Below the pieces are notes generated by a model. That model saw only the letters and a program-made list of their open reading frames with translations, did not search any database and was not told the origin of the DNA. A stretch of 64,000 nucleotides of DNA, from NCBI GenBank assembly GCA_963759295.1, contig CAVWYT010000011.1:248001-312000 (forward strand), given 5' to 3'. Of the stretch, positions 30,358 to 39,592 are shown in pieces; positions within the stretch are counted from its first letter, which is position 1, and each line of letters starts with the position of its first letter. The position numbers and the translations under genes are program-made. This DNA comes from WHSW01 sp963759295. Lineage in GTDB: Bacteria; Actinomycetota; Thermoleophilia; Solirubrobacterales; 70-9.

Positions 30358-31272
30358 ATGCGGATCGTGATCGGGATCGTGGCGGCCGTCGGGTCGATCG
30401 TCGCTGCCGTGCTCGCCGTCGCCCTCCACAGCGAGGTCGACAGCATTGACGAGCCGAACTGGGGGCGCGCCGGCGCCTACGCGCTCGCCTTCGGGCGCGC
30501 GGTGGCCGACCGCGACGAGCGCAAGGCCCGGCGAGACGACGCCAAGGTCCCGAGCGCGCGCGCGCTTCGCGACGCGGCGGCCTACGCGCGGGGCCGCGAC
30601 GGCCTGGTCTCGTTCGCGGTCGTCAACACGGAGGGCCGCCTTCGGGGTCGCACCGCCGGTCGCCTGTATCCGGCGGCCAGCACCGTGAAGGCGATGCTGC
30701 TGGCGGCGGAGGTGCGCCGACTCGAGCGCGAGCGCGAGCCGCTCGACGAGTACGCCGAGTCGTTGCTGCGGGCGATGATCACCTACTCCGACAACGACGC
30801 GGCGGACGCTGTCTACGCCCGAGTCGGCGACGAGGGGATGTTCACGATCGCGCGCAAGGCCGGTATGGATCGGTTCACCGAGGCCGGGCACTGGGGCAAC
30901 GCTCAGATCGACGCCGCCGATCTGGCGCGGCTTTACTGGCGGATGCCGCAGCTCGTCGACGGGCACCATCGCGCCTTCGCTCTCGGCCTGCTCGGATCGG
31001 TGATCGCCGAGCAGAGCTGGGGCATCCCGGCGGCGGCGCGGCCTGACTGGTCCGTGCGCTTCAAGGGCGGCTGGCTGCCCGACAGGGGGCTCGTGCACCA
31101 GGGCGCGGAGCTGCGCGACGACGGTCGCCGGCTCACGATCGCGGTGCTCACCAACTTCGAGCCCACGTTCGGCTACGGGACCGAGACGATCGAGGGGATC
31201 GCCGCCCGGCTGCTCAGCGGCTCTCGCGGCGGCGCTTCGAGCGCTCGATCGGGATCGAGACCGCGCCCTTAG
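30358..31272 (+). CDS. Secreted class A beta-lactamase-like serine hydrolase
   Basis: 304 aa. The N-terminal hydrophobic segment (IVIGIVAAVGSIVAAVLAVAL) is a signal peptide or anchor. The penicilloyl-serine-transferase signatures are all present in order: S-x-x-K as STVK near residue 108, SDN in TYSDNDAAD near 144, and KGGW near 235 in place of KTG. This fits the class A beta-lactamase fold. It lacks a clear Glu166 omega-loop that I can identify, so D,D-peptidase or esterase activity is as likely as beta-lactamase. Its last 59 bp overlap the 3' end of hspR on the other strand. Confidence 0.82.
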   Translation: MRIVIGIVAAVGSIVAAVLAVALHSEVDSIDEPNWGRAGAYALAFGRAVADRDERKARRDDAKVPSARALRDAAAYARGRDGLVSFAVVNTEGRLRGRTAGRLYPAASTVKAMLLAAEVRRLEREREPLDEYAESLLRAMITYSDNDAADAVYARVGDEGMFTIARKAGMDRFTEAGHWGNAQIDAADLARLYWRMPQLVDGHHRAFALGLLGSVIAEQSWGIPAAARPDWSVRFKGGWLPDRGLVHQGAELRDDGRRLTIAVLTNFEPTFGYGTETIEGIAARLLSGSRGGASSARSGSRPRP

Positions 31273-31732
31273 CGCCACGGCGCTTGGGCGGCCTGATTCC
31301 GGCGGGGTCGTAGGCCCCGTAGGGGACGATCTCCGCTCGCAGCGAACGGCGCACCCGCTCGAGCTCGACGTCCATCTGGCGCTCGAGCTCGACCGCACGC
31401 TCGCGCATGCTCGCCATCTCGCGCCGCGCGCGCTCGAGCTCGCGCTCGAGGGTGAGCACCGTCTCGACGCCGGCGAGGTTGAGTCCCTCCTGGGCGGTCA
31501 TCCGCTGGATCCGGCGCAGCCGCTCGACGTCCTCGTAGGAGTACAGGCGGGTGTTCTTCGGCGAGCGCTTCGGGGTGATCAGCCCCCGTGCCTCGTACAT
31601 GCGAAGCGTCTGCGGGTGCATCTCGGCGAGCTCCGCCGCGACCGAGATCATGAACACACCTCGCCGCCGGTCGAGGCCCTCGGCATCCCGGGCGCCTCGG
31701 CGGCGGGCCTTCTCGTGTTCGTTGGCGCTCAT
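31214..31732 (-). CDS. hspR: Heat-shock repressor HspR (MerR family)
   Basis: 172 aa. It has a MerR-type helix-turn-helix (AAELAEMHPQTLRMYEARGLITPKR, about residues 31-55), then YSYEDVERLRRIQRM and a coiled coil (about 85-130). The DnaK-assisted repressor HspR is normally the last gene of the actinobacterial dnaK operon, as here: it follows dnaJ after 5 bp. It is expected to repress dnaK and clpB. The tail of about 30 basic residues is longer than usual and overlaps the convergent serine hydrolase gene by 59 bp. Confidence 0.92.
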   Translation of the reverse strand: MSANEHEKARRRGARDAEGLDRRRGVFMISVAAELAEMHPQTLRMYEARGLITPKRSPKNTRLYSYEDVERLRRIQRMTAQEGLNLAGVETVLTLERELERARREMASMRERAVELERQMDVELERVRRSLRAEIVPYGAYDPAGIRPPKRRGAKGAVSIPIERSKRRRESR

Positions 31733-31737
31733 CGCGG

Positions 31738-32838
31738 CTACCCAACCTTCGCCGACGCCGCGGACGCATCGCGCAGCAACCGCTCGCGCGGGTCGTGGTC
31801 GTTGATCGCCTCGGCGAAGGCCTCGAGCGCCTTGCGCTGATCCCGGGTCAGCTCGCGGGGCATCTCGACCTCGAGCCGGTAGAGGATGTCGCCGCGGCCA
31901 CGGCCGTCCGGCTTCGGCGGCCCCTCGCCGCGCAGTCGCTGGACGCTGCCGTGCTGAGTTCCCGCCGGGACGCGGATCCGCTTCGAGCCGGTCAGGGTCG
32001 GGACCTCCACGGTCGCTCCGCCGATCGCCTCCGCGACCGTGATCGGAAGCCTGACCTCGAGGTTGCCGTCGGAGCGCTGCCTGAACACCGGCGACGGTGC
32101 GACCCGGGTGACCACGTAGAGGTCTCCCGGCGGCGCGCCGCGGGCGCCGTCCTCACCCTTGCCGGCGACGCGGATCCGGCTGCCGTCGTGGACGCCGGCC
32201 GGAATCCGCACCCGGTAGCGCTTGCGCTGCATGGTCAGCCCCGAGCCGCCGCAGGTGGCACACGGGTCCTCGATCACCTGGCCCGCGCCGCCGCACTGCG
32301 GACACGGTTGGCTGATCGAGAAGAAGCCTTGACTCTGAGCGTCGATCCCGCGACCGCCGCACCGCGGGCACACCGTCGGCATCGTCCCGGGCCGCGCTCC
32401 GGTCCCGCTGCAGGTCTTGCAGGTCGACTGCTTCGGCACCGTGACCGGGATCTCGGCGCCGTCCATCGCCTGCCGGAAGCTGAGCTGAACCTCGGTCTCC
32501 AGGTCGCGGCCGCGAGCCGGCTGCTGCGGGCCGGGCCCGCCGCGCCGAAACAGGGACGAGAAGATGTCGCCGATGTCGGCTCCGAAGCCACCGGCCGGGC
32601 CGCTGCCACCGCGGCCGAAGCCACCGAACATTCCGCCGGCGTCGTACTGCTTGCGCTTCTCCGCATCGGAGAGCGTGTCGTAGGCCTGCTGGACCTCCTT
32701 GAAACGCTCCTCGGCCTTCGCATCGCCCGGGTTGCGATCGGGGTGATACTCGCGGGCCAGCTTGCGGTAGGCCTTCTTGATCTCCTCCGCCGATGCGCCC
32801 CGCCCGACGCCGAGCACCTCGTAGAAGTCACGCGCCAC
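31738..32838 (-). CDS. dnaJ: Chaperone DnaJ
   Basis: 366 aa from a GTG at 32838, preceded by GGAGGAG five nt upstream; the reading frame to 32979 is not needed. The J domain has the HPD motif in YHPDRNPGD near residue 33, followed by a G/F-rich linker (GGMFGGFGRGGSGPAGGFG). Four zinc repeats follow (CKTCSGTG, CPRCGGRG, CPQCGGAG, CATCGGSG), then two beta-sandwich domains. It stimulates the DnaK ATPase and delivers substrates. It is 11 bp downstream of grpE. Confidence 0.97.
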   Translation of the reverse strand: MARDFYEVLGVGRGASAEEIKKAYRKLAREYHPDRNPGDAKAEERFKEVQQAYDTLSDAEKRKQYDAGGMFGGFGRGGSGPAGGFGADIGDIFSSLFRRGGPGPQQPARGRDLETEVQLSFRQAMDGAEIPVTVPKQSTCKTCSGTGARPGTMPTVCPRCGGRGIDAQSQGFFSISQPCPQCGGAGQVIEDPCATCGGSGLTMQRKRYRVRIPAGVHDGSRIRVAGKGEDGARGAPPGDLYVVTRVAPSPVFRQRSDGNLEVRLPITVAEAIGGATVEVPTLTGSKRIRVPAGTQHGSVQRLRGEGPPKPDGRGRGDILYRLEVEMPRELTRDQRKALEAFAEAINDHDPRERLLRDASAASAKVG

Positions 32839-32849
32839 GGCCGCTCCTC

Positions 32850-33456
32850 CTAATCGCTGACGATCACCCGCGCCGGGCGCAGGATCTGGCCGTCGAGCCG
32901 ATAGCCGCGCTCGAGCGTCTCGACGACGGTCCCGGGCTCGACCCCCTCGCTCGGGGGCCGGGTCGAGATCGCCTCGCACGAGGTCGGGTCGAAGCGCTCG
33001 CCGGCCGGGTCATACGCCTCGACGCCGGCGCGAGCGAGCGTTCCCTGGAGCTCGGAATGGATCAGGGCGACGCCACGGGCGAGCGCCTCCTGCGCGCTCA
33101 CCTCCTCGGATTCCGCTGCTACGCCGGGGTTCGCGCCAGGATCGACCCCCGCCATCACCAGCGCTCGCTCGAGGTTGTCGATCGACGGCAGCAGCGCCCG
33201 GGCGAGGCTCGCCTTGCCGCGCTGCTCGGCATCGGCGGCCTCCCGGGTGGCGCGCTTGCGGTAGTTCTCGAAGTCCGCCTTGGCGCGCTGCGCGAGCCCG
33301 AGGTACTCGTCTCGCTCTCGCTTCACGTCCTCGAGCAGCGCGTCGAGGTCGTGCGTGACCTCGTCCGCCTCCGAGCCACTGCCCGCCGCCTCCTCCGCTT
33401 CGCGTCCGGGGGCGGCGGGGTCGTCGGCACCGGGACGAGGCTCGCTGTGCTCGGGC

Positions 33457-33473
<17 letters not shown>
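32850..33473 (-). CDS. grpE: Nucleotide exchange factor GrpE
   Basis: 207 aa. The ATG at 33473 is chosen because GGAGG lies six nt upstream; the in-frame TTG at 33479 would sit directly on that SD. The start overlaps the end of dnaK by 17 nt, which suggests coupling. It has an acidic disordered N terminus, a coiled coil (VKRERDEYLGLAQRAKADFE, then NYRKRATREAADAEQ), and the C-terminal beta domain with FDPTSCEAIST and LERGYRLDGQILRPARV. It releases ADP from DnaK. Confidence 0.97.
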
Positions 33474-35349
<1,876 letters not shown>

Positions 35350-35383
35350 TGTTTCCTCCTCGTAAGGCTTCTAATTCCAGATC

Positions 35384-35399
35384 CAAGAAATCTAAGTCA
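35384..35399 (-). promoter_or_regulatory. Heat-shock motif candidate upstream of dnaK
   Basis: Read toward dnaK: TGACTTAGATTTCTTG, differing from the clpB copy at two positions. The flanking AGAT-TTCTTGG-ATCT inverted repeat (seven-base spacer) is present only here. It may be the HspR target or part of a heat-shock promoter. Confidence 0.5.
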
Positions 35400-35441
35400 G
35401 AGGCTAGCAGATGTACGCGCGCCCTCGCCAATCCCGGGCGG

Positions 35442-35456
35442 CCCGGCGCCTCCGGG
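35442..35456 (-). terminator. Hairpin between cytochrome c gene and dnaK
   Basis: CCCGG-CGCCT-CCGGG gives a five-pair stem in the 128-bp spacer between the cytochrome gene stop (35478) and dnaK. It may end the nth-cytochrome transcript; no U-tract. Confidence 0.3.
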
Positions 35457-35477
35457 TTGAGCCGTGGGGAGCGGCGA

Positions 35478-35939
35478 TCAGCTCGCCGGCTGGCAGGCGC
35501 TCTCGTCGTCGAGCTTCTCGCTCGCGAGGTCGACCGTCGGCCCCTTGCCGATCTGGCCGGCGTAGGCGGCGACGAATGCGGCCGCCTGCTGTGCCTCCTC
35601 GCCCTGGAGGATCCCCCTCGGCATCCGTCCCGCCACCCCGCAGGTGACCGCGGCCAGAACCCGGGCGTAGTTGCCCTGGAACTGCTCGGAGGAGTTCGTG
35701 CCGCTGGGGACGAGCAGGTCGTCGAGGTTCGGACCGACGACGCCCTGGATCCCGGCCGCGGCGAGCGTGTGGCATTGGCGGCAGTTGTTCGCGACCATCT
35801 GCTGGGCGAAGCGGTCGCCGGCCGCGACGTGGACCGTCGCGGCGTCCTCGTTGCCCTCCTTGCCGAGCGCGACGAGCGGCACAACGATGACCGCGATCGC
35901 GGCGAAGATCGCGAAGACGATGAACGGGCGGCGGCTCAT
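35478..35939 (-). CDS. Membrane-anchored c-type cytochrome
   Basis: 153 aa. The N-terminal segment RRPFIVFAIFAAIAVIVVPLVAL is an uncleaved anchor or signal peptide. Heme attachment is CRQCH (near residue 55), with GPNLDDLL after it; GRMPRGIL near 105 supplies the likely distal Met. These define a class I monoheme cytochrome facing the outside. An extra Cys (TCGVAGRM) precedes the Met and another is near the C terminus. The ATG overlaps the endonuclease III stop as ATGA, so the two are coupled although functionally unrelated. The partner oxidase is not in the window. Confidence 0.88.
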   Translation of the reverse strand: MSRRPFIVFAIFAAIAVIVVPLVALGKEGNEDAATVHVAAGDRFAQQMVANNCRQCHTLAAAGIQGVVGPNLDDLLVPSGTNSSEQFQGNYARVLAAVTCGVAGRMPRGILQGEEAQQAAAFVAAYAGQIGKGPTVDLASEKLDDESACQPAS

Positions 35940-36664
35940 GCCGCCGGAAACCTACCGTCTTGCAGCGTCGCCTGGTTACGGCGAAACCACGGGCACATCC
36001 GCCGCAGCGCGCATTCGCCACACCGCGGCCGCGGCCGGCAGACGCGCCGGCCGTGCGTGATCAGGTTGATGTGGAGCTCGTAGGCGTCCTCGGGATCGGT
36101 GATCGCCAGCATCTCCTCGTGGGCGGCGTCGAACGAGGCCCGGGGCGGGAACAGCCCGAGTCGCCCGCCGACCCGGTGGACGTGCGTGTCGACCGGGATC
36201 TCCGGGCGGCCGAGGGCGAAGATCATCACGCAGGCGGCGGTCTTGCGCCCGACGCCGGGCAGGTCGGTGAGGAACTCGAGCGCCCCGTCGCGATCGGCGC
36301 CCGCGAGCCAGTCGAGCGTTGGCTCGCCGGCCCGTTCCGGCAGCCGCCGCAGGACCTCCTGGATCCGCGGCGCCTTCGTCTTCGACAGCCCACCGGGCTT
36401 GATCGCCTCCTCGACCTCCTCCACCGGCGCGTCGCGCACCTCCTTCCAGGTCGGAAGCGCGCTGCGCAGACGCTCATACGCGACGTCGCGATTGCGGTCG
36501 TTGGTGTTCTGGGAGAGGATCGTGCGAACCAGCTCGGCGATCGGGTGGCCGTGCGGCTCGTTGACCGGGCGCCCGTAGAGCTCCCGGAGGCGATCGCGGA
36601 TCGCCCGCACCCTGGCGCGGCGCGGACGTCGCCACGATGCTTCGGGAGTGCGGGTCGGCGCCAC
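35936..36664 (-). CDS. nth: Endonuclease III
   Basis: 242 aa from a GTG at 36664. It is a base-excision-repair glycosylase/AP lyase for oxidised pyrimidines. It has LSQNTNDRNRD, the helix-hairpin-helix LPGVGRKTAACV with the catalytic Lys, and VDTHVHRVGGRLGL with the catalytic Asp. The iron-sulfur cysteines read C-x5-C-x2-C-x5-C (CRPRPRCGECALRRMC), one residue shorter in the first loop than in E. coli Nth. TATCCT six nt before the GTG suggests a leaderless mRNA. The gene overlaps the cytochrome start by 4 nt. Confidence 0.94.
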   Translation of the reverse strand: MAPTRTPEASWRRPRRARVRAIRDRLRELYGRPVNEPHGHPIAELVRTILSQNTNDRNRDVAYERLRSALPTWKEVRDAPVEEVEEAIKPGGLSKTKAPRIQEVLRRLPERAGEPTLDWLAGADRDGALEFLTDLPGVGRKTAACVMIFALGRPEIPVDTHVHRVGGRLGLFPPRASFDAAHEEMLAITDPEDAYELHINLITHGRRVCRPRPRCGECALRRMCPWFRRNQATLQDGRFPAA

Positions 36665-36670
36665 GCAGGG

Positions 36671-36676
36671 AGGATA
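36671..36676 (-). promoter_or_regulatory. Probable -10 element (TATCCT) for nth
   Basis: TATCCT ends six nt before the GTG of nth, the same hexamer and spacing found before the GT4/PHP gene at 39593. Confidence 0.5.
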
Positions 36677-36784
36677 TTTCCGCCGCGAGCGCGCGCCGGT
36701 TCACTCGGCGGATCGACTCGATTACCGACTTGATCGGCGATTCGGGGGCTATCCGCACCGGCGCCGCTTAACCGCGCCTTTACA

Positions 36785-37573
36785 ATGGCCGGCGTCGTGC
36801 GCGGCGTCGGGGCAAGCATCAATCGTCTTCTTCCGAGGGGAGTCCTCGACGCCGGCTACCAGTTCCTGCTCTTCCTGGCCGCGTATCAGGGCTATCAGGT
36901 CGTCCGCGGGCTCACCGACTCGGGGGCGGTCAGCGCGTACTCGAACGCGCACCACGTCATGGACCTCGAGAAGTCGCTCGGCGCCTTCTTCGAGCCCGGC
37001 CTTCAGCAGGCGCTGATCGACCATGCCTCGTGGGCGATCGACTTCGCCAACTTCATGTATCTGAACTCCCACTTCGTGATCACGACCGGGTTCTTGGCCT
37101 GGCTCTACCTGTTCCGCAACGAGCACTTCTACTTCGTGCGCAACATGTTCATGGTCGCGATGGGCCTGGCGCTCGTCGGGTACGCGGTCTTTCCGACCGC
37201 GCCGCCGCGGATGTTCTCGAGCGAGGGGTTCACGGACACGATCGCCTCGTTCACCGGGGTCTCCCAGGACTCGAAGACGGCCAGCCTGCTGCTCAACCAG
37301 TACGCCGCGGTGCCGAGCATGCACATCGCCTTCTCGATGATGGTCGGGCTGAGCGCCGCGGCGCTCGCGCGGCGCAGGGTGCCGCGCATCCTGTGGTCGG
37401 CCTATCCCGTGATGGTCCTGTTCGTCATCGTCGCGACCGGCAACCACTACTGGATCGATGCGGCGGCCGGCGCGATCGTCGCCTGCCTGGCTCTCGTCTC
37501 GGCCACCCAACTCGCCCGCCTGCGCCCCGACGCGTGGGGATGGCCCGAGCGCGCACAGGAAGCCGCCGCCTAG
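36785..37573 (+). CDS. PAP2-superfamily membrane phosphatase / inositol-lipid transferase-like
   Basis: 262 aa with about six hydrophobic segments. The acid-phosphatase-type motifs near the C-terminal half are VPSMHIAFSMMVG (near residue 174) and ATGNHYWIDAAAG (near 216). The layout, with FPTAPPRM and YLNSHFVITTGF, fits the PAP2_3 (Aur1/IPC-synthase-like) group. These act on lipid phosphates at the membrane. Position before a CDP-alcohol phosphatidyltransferase and inositol-phosphate synthase suggests a role in inositol phospholipid metabolism, possibly dephosphorylating phosphatidylinositol phosphate; that is inference. TACAAT overlaps the ATG, so a GTG at 36797 is a possible alternative start. 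Confidence 0.85.
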   Translation: MAGVVRGVGASINRLLPRGVLDAGYQFLLFLAAYQGYQVVRGLTDSGAVSAYSNAHHVMDLEKSLGAFFEPGLQQALIDHASWAIDFANFMYLNSHFVITTGFLAWLYLFRNEHFYFVRNMFMVAMGLALVGYAVFPTAPPRMFSSEGFTDTIASFTGVSQDSKTASLLLNQYAAVPSMHIAFSMMVGLSAAALARRRVPRILWSAYPVMVLFVIVATGNHYWIDAAAGAIVACLALVSATQLARLRPDAWGWPERAQEAAA

Positions 37574-37643
37574 CCACTACACCTAGGGACTGGCGCGACC
37601 GCCGCCGCGCCTTCGCTACCGGCGAGATAGCGTCTGTCGCATC

Positions 37644-38285
37644 GTGGAGGGCCGCAGCCAACCGAAGACCGCGGCTGAGTGGCGCGGCTACGCGCGCGAC
37701 CGCCTGATCGAGTCGCGGCTGACGCCGAACGCGATCTCGGTCACCGGCCTGATCCTCAATCTCGCCGCCGCCGCCCTCGTGTTCGCGGAGCTCTTCCTGC
37801 TCGCCGGACTCGCGTTCATCGTCGGCTCGGTGATGGACACGCTCGACGGCCGCTACTCGCGGATGTCGGGGAAGGGGACCTTGTTCGGCGCCTTCTTGGA
37901 CTCCACCCTGGACCGGGTCGAGGAGGGCGTCGTGATCACCGCGATCGCCTGGTACTTCGCCGACAGCGGCGATGCGGTCGCGGCGGCGGGGTGCGTGTTC
38001 ACCGTCCTCGGCTCGCTGATGGTCTCCTACACCCGCGCCCGGGCCGAGGCGCTCGGGGTCGAATGCAAGGTCGGGATCGCCACCAGACCCGTCCGCGTGG
38101 TGCTACTTTCCATCGGCCTCGTGTTCGGCGCCGGCGATCTGATCGACGACGTCGACCTGCTAGCGCCGTCGATCTACACGATGGCCGGGCTCACCGCCTT
38201 CACGGTCGGCCAGCGGGTTTGGCACGTTCGAGGCGAGCTCAAGGCGCTCGAGGCGGCCGACGCCGCTGAGGGCGCGGACGTGTAA
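37644..38285 (+). CDS. CDP-alcohol phosphatidyltransferase, likely phosphatidylinositol-phosphate synthase
   Basis: 213 aa from a GTG at 37644. The family signature D-G-x2-A/S-R-x8-G-x3-D-x3-D is complete as DGRYSRMSGKGTLFGAFLD plus STLD near residues 67-89. About six hydrophobic helices surround it. In actinobacteria the enzyme that joins CDP-diacylglycerol to inositol-1-phosphate (PgsA1/PIP synthase) belongs to this family. The adjacent myo-inositol-1-phosphate synthase gene would make that second substrate, which supports the assignment. Phosphatidylglycerophosphate synthase remains the alternative. Confidence 0.85.
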   Translation: MEGRSQPKTAAEWRGYARDRLIESRLTPNAISVTGLILNLAAAALVFAELFLLAGLAFIVGSVMDTLDGRYSRMSGKGTLFGAFLDSTLDRVEEGVVITAIAWYFADSGDAVAAAGCVFTVLGSLMVSYTRARAEALGVECKVGIATRPVRVVLLSIGLVFGAGDLIDDVDLLAPSIYTMAGLTAFTVGQRVWHVRGELKALEAADAAEGADV

Positions 38286-38343
38286 CCAATGCATGGACAG
38301 CGGGTATTCGCGACCCACCCGTTCCAGGAAGGATCTTGTTCGC

Positions 38344-39531
38344 ATGACTGAAACCAACGGCCACGCCGACGCGGCGGGCGCCAACGGCCGCTACGTCGAC
38401 GACGGCAAGGTCCGCGTCGCGATCGTCGGTGTCGGCAACTGCGCCAATGCCTTCATCCAGGGCGTCCAGTACTACAAGGACGCCGATGCCGACGAGGCGG
38501 TGCCCGGGCTCATGCACGTCGACCTCGGCGGCTACCACGTGCGCGACATCGAATTCGTCGCCGCCTTCGACATCGATTCCGAGAAGGTTGGCAAGGACCT
38601 CTCGGAGGCGATCTGGTCGGGCCAGAACGACACGATCGGCTTCGCCGAGGTGCCCGAGCTGGGCGTCAAGGTCGACCGCGGGATGACTCACGACGGGCTC
38701 GGCAAGTACCTGAAGCAGAAGATCACCAAGGCGCCGGGCGAGACCGCCGACATCGTCGGCATCCTGCGGGAGACCAAGGCCGACGTCCTGGTCAGCTACC
38801 TGCCGGTTGGCTCCGAGCAGGCGGACAAGTGGTACGTCGAGCAGGCGCTGAAGGCCGGGGTCGGCTACGTCAACTGCCTGCCGGTGTTCATCGCCCGGGA
38901 GGACTACTGGGACAAGCGCTTTCGCGAGGTTGGGCTGCCGATCATCGGTGACGACATCAAGTCGCAGGTCGGGGCGACGATCGTCCACCGCCAGCTCGCC
39001 CGGCTGTTTCACGATCGCGGCGTGCGCCTGGCGCGCACGTCGCAGCTCAACGTCGGCGGCAACATGGACTTCTTCAACATGCTCGAGCGCGAGCGGCTCG
39101 ACTCGAAGAAGGAGTCGAAGACCAACGCGGTGACCTCGATCATGGGACACGAGCTCCCCGAGGACGACGTCCACGTCGGCCCGTCCGACTACGTCCCGTG
39201 GCTGACCGACCGCAAGTGGGCGCACATCCGCCTCGAGGGCGCCAGCTTCGGCGACGTGCCGCTGAACATCGAGCTCAAGCTCGAGGTCTGGGACTCGCCG
39301 AACTCGGCGGGGATCGTGATCGACGCGGTGCGGCTCATCAAGCTGGCGCTCAACAACGGCATCGCGGGCCAGCTAGACGGCCCGTCCAGCTACCTGATGA
39401 AGTCGCCGCACAACCAGCGCCCCGACGACGAGGCACGCGAGCTGACCGAGGCGTTCATCGCCGAGCACCGGCGCAAGGCGCCCGGCGAGCGCGCGAAGGA
39501 GCTCGCCGAGGAAGCCGCCGGCACCGCGTAG
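38344..39531 (+). CDS. ino1: myo-Inositol-1-phosphate synthase
   Basis: 395 aa from the ATG at 38344, which has AGGAAGGA nine nt upstream; an upstream ATG at 38293 has no SD. It converts glucose-6-phosphate to inositol-1-phosphate using NAD. The Rossmann opening VRVAIVGVGNCANAFIQG, GLPIIGDDIKSQVGATIVHR and LNVGGNMDFFNM are typical of the bacterial/actinobacterial type, shorter than the eukaryotic enzyme. The product feeds phosphatidylinositol lipids and mycothiol. It follows the phosphatidyltransferase gene after 58 bp. Confidence 0.95.
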   Translation: MTETNGHADAAGANGRYVDDGKVRVAIVGVGNCANAFIQGVQYYKDADADEAVPGLMHVDLGGYHVRDIEFVAAFDIDSEKVGKDLSEAIWSGQNDTIGFAEVPELGVKVDRGMTHDGLGKYLKQKITKAPGETADIVGILRETKADVLVSYLPVGSEQADKWYVEQALKAGVGYVNCLPVFIAREDYWDKRFREVGLPIIGDDIKSQVGATIVHRQLARLFHDRGVRLARTSQLNVGGNMDFFNMLERERLDSKKESKTNAVTSIMGHELPEDDVHVGPSDYVPWLTDRKWAHIRLEGASFGDVPLNIELKLEVWDSPNSAGIVIDAVRLIKLALNNGIAGQLDGPSSYLMKSPHNQRPDDEARELTEAFIAEHRRKAPGERAKELAEEAAGTA

Positions 39532-39539
39532 CGCCGCGT

Positions 39540-39558
39540 CCGGCGAACGATTCGTCGG
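39540..39558 (+). terminator. Hairpin after ino1
   Basis: CCGGCGAA-CGA-TTCGTCGG forms an eight-pair stem with one G-U pair, eight bases after the ino1 stop and 22 bases before the -10 of the next gene. No U-tract follows. Confidence 0.45.
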
Positions 39559-39580
39559 CAGGCATCCCGATGGCGTTCCA

Positions 39581-39586
39581 TATCCT
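39581..39586 (+). promoter_or_regulatory. Probable -10 element (TATCCT) for the GT4/PHP gene
   Basis: TATCCT ends six nt before the GTG at 39593 and follows the hairpin after ino1, so this gene appears to have its own leaderless transcript. Confidence 0.5.
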
Positions 39587-39592
39587 GGGCGG

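Noticed and set aside
38293..38346. Upstream ATG (38293) as the ino1 start
   Set aside because: It lacks an SD, and the added 17 residues have no counterpart in the family; the ATG at 38344 has AGGAAGGA.
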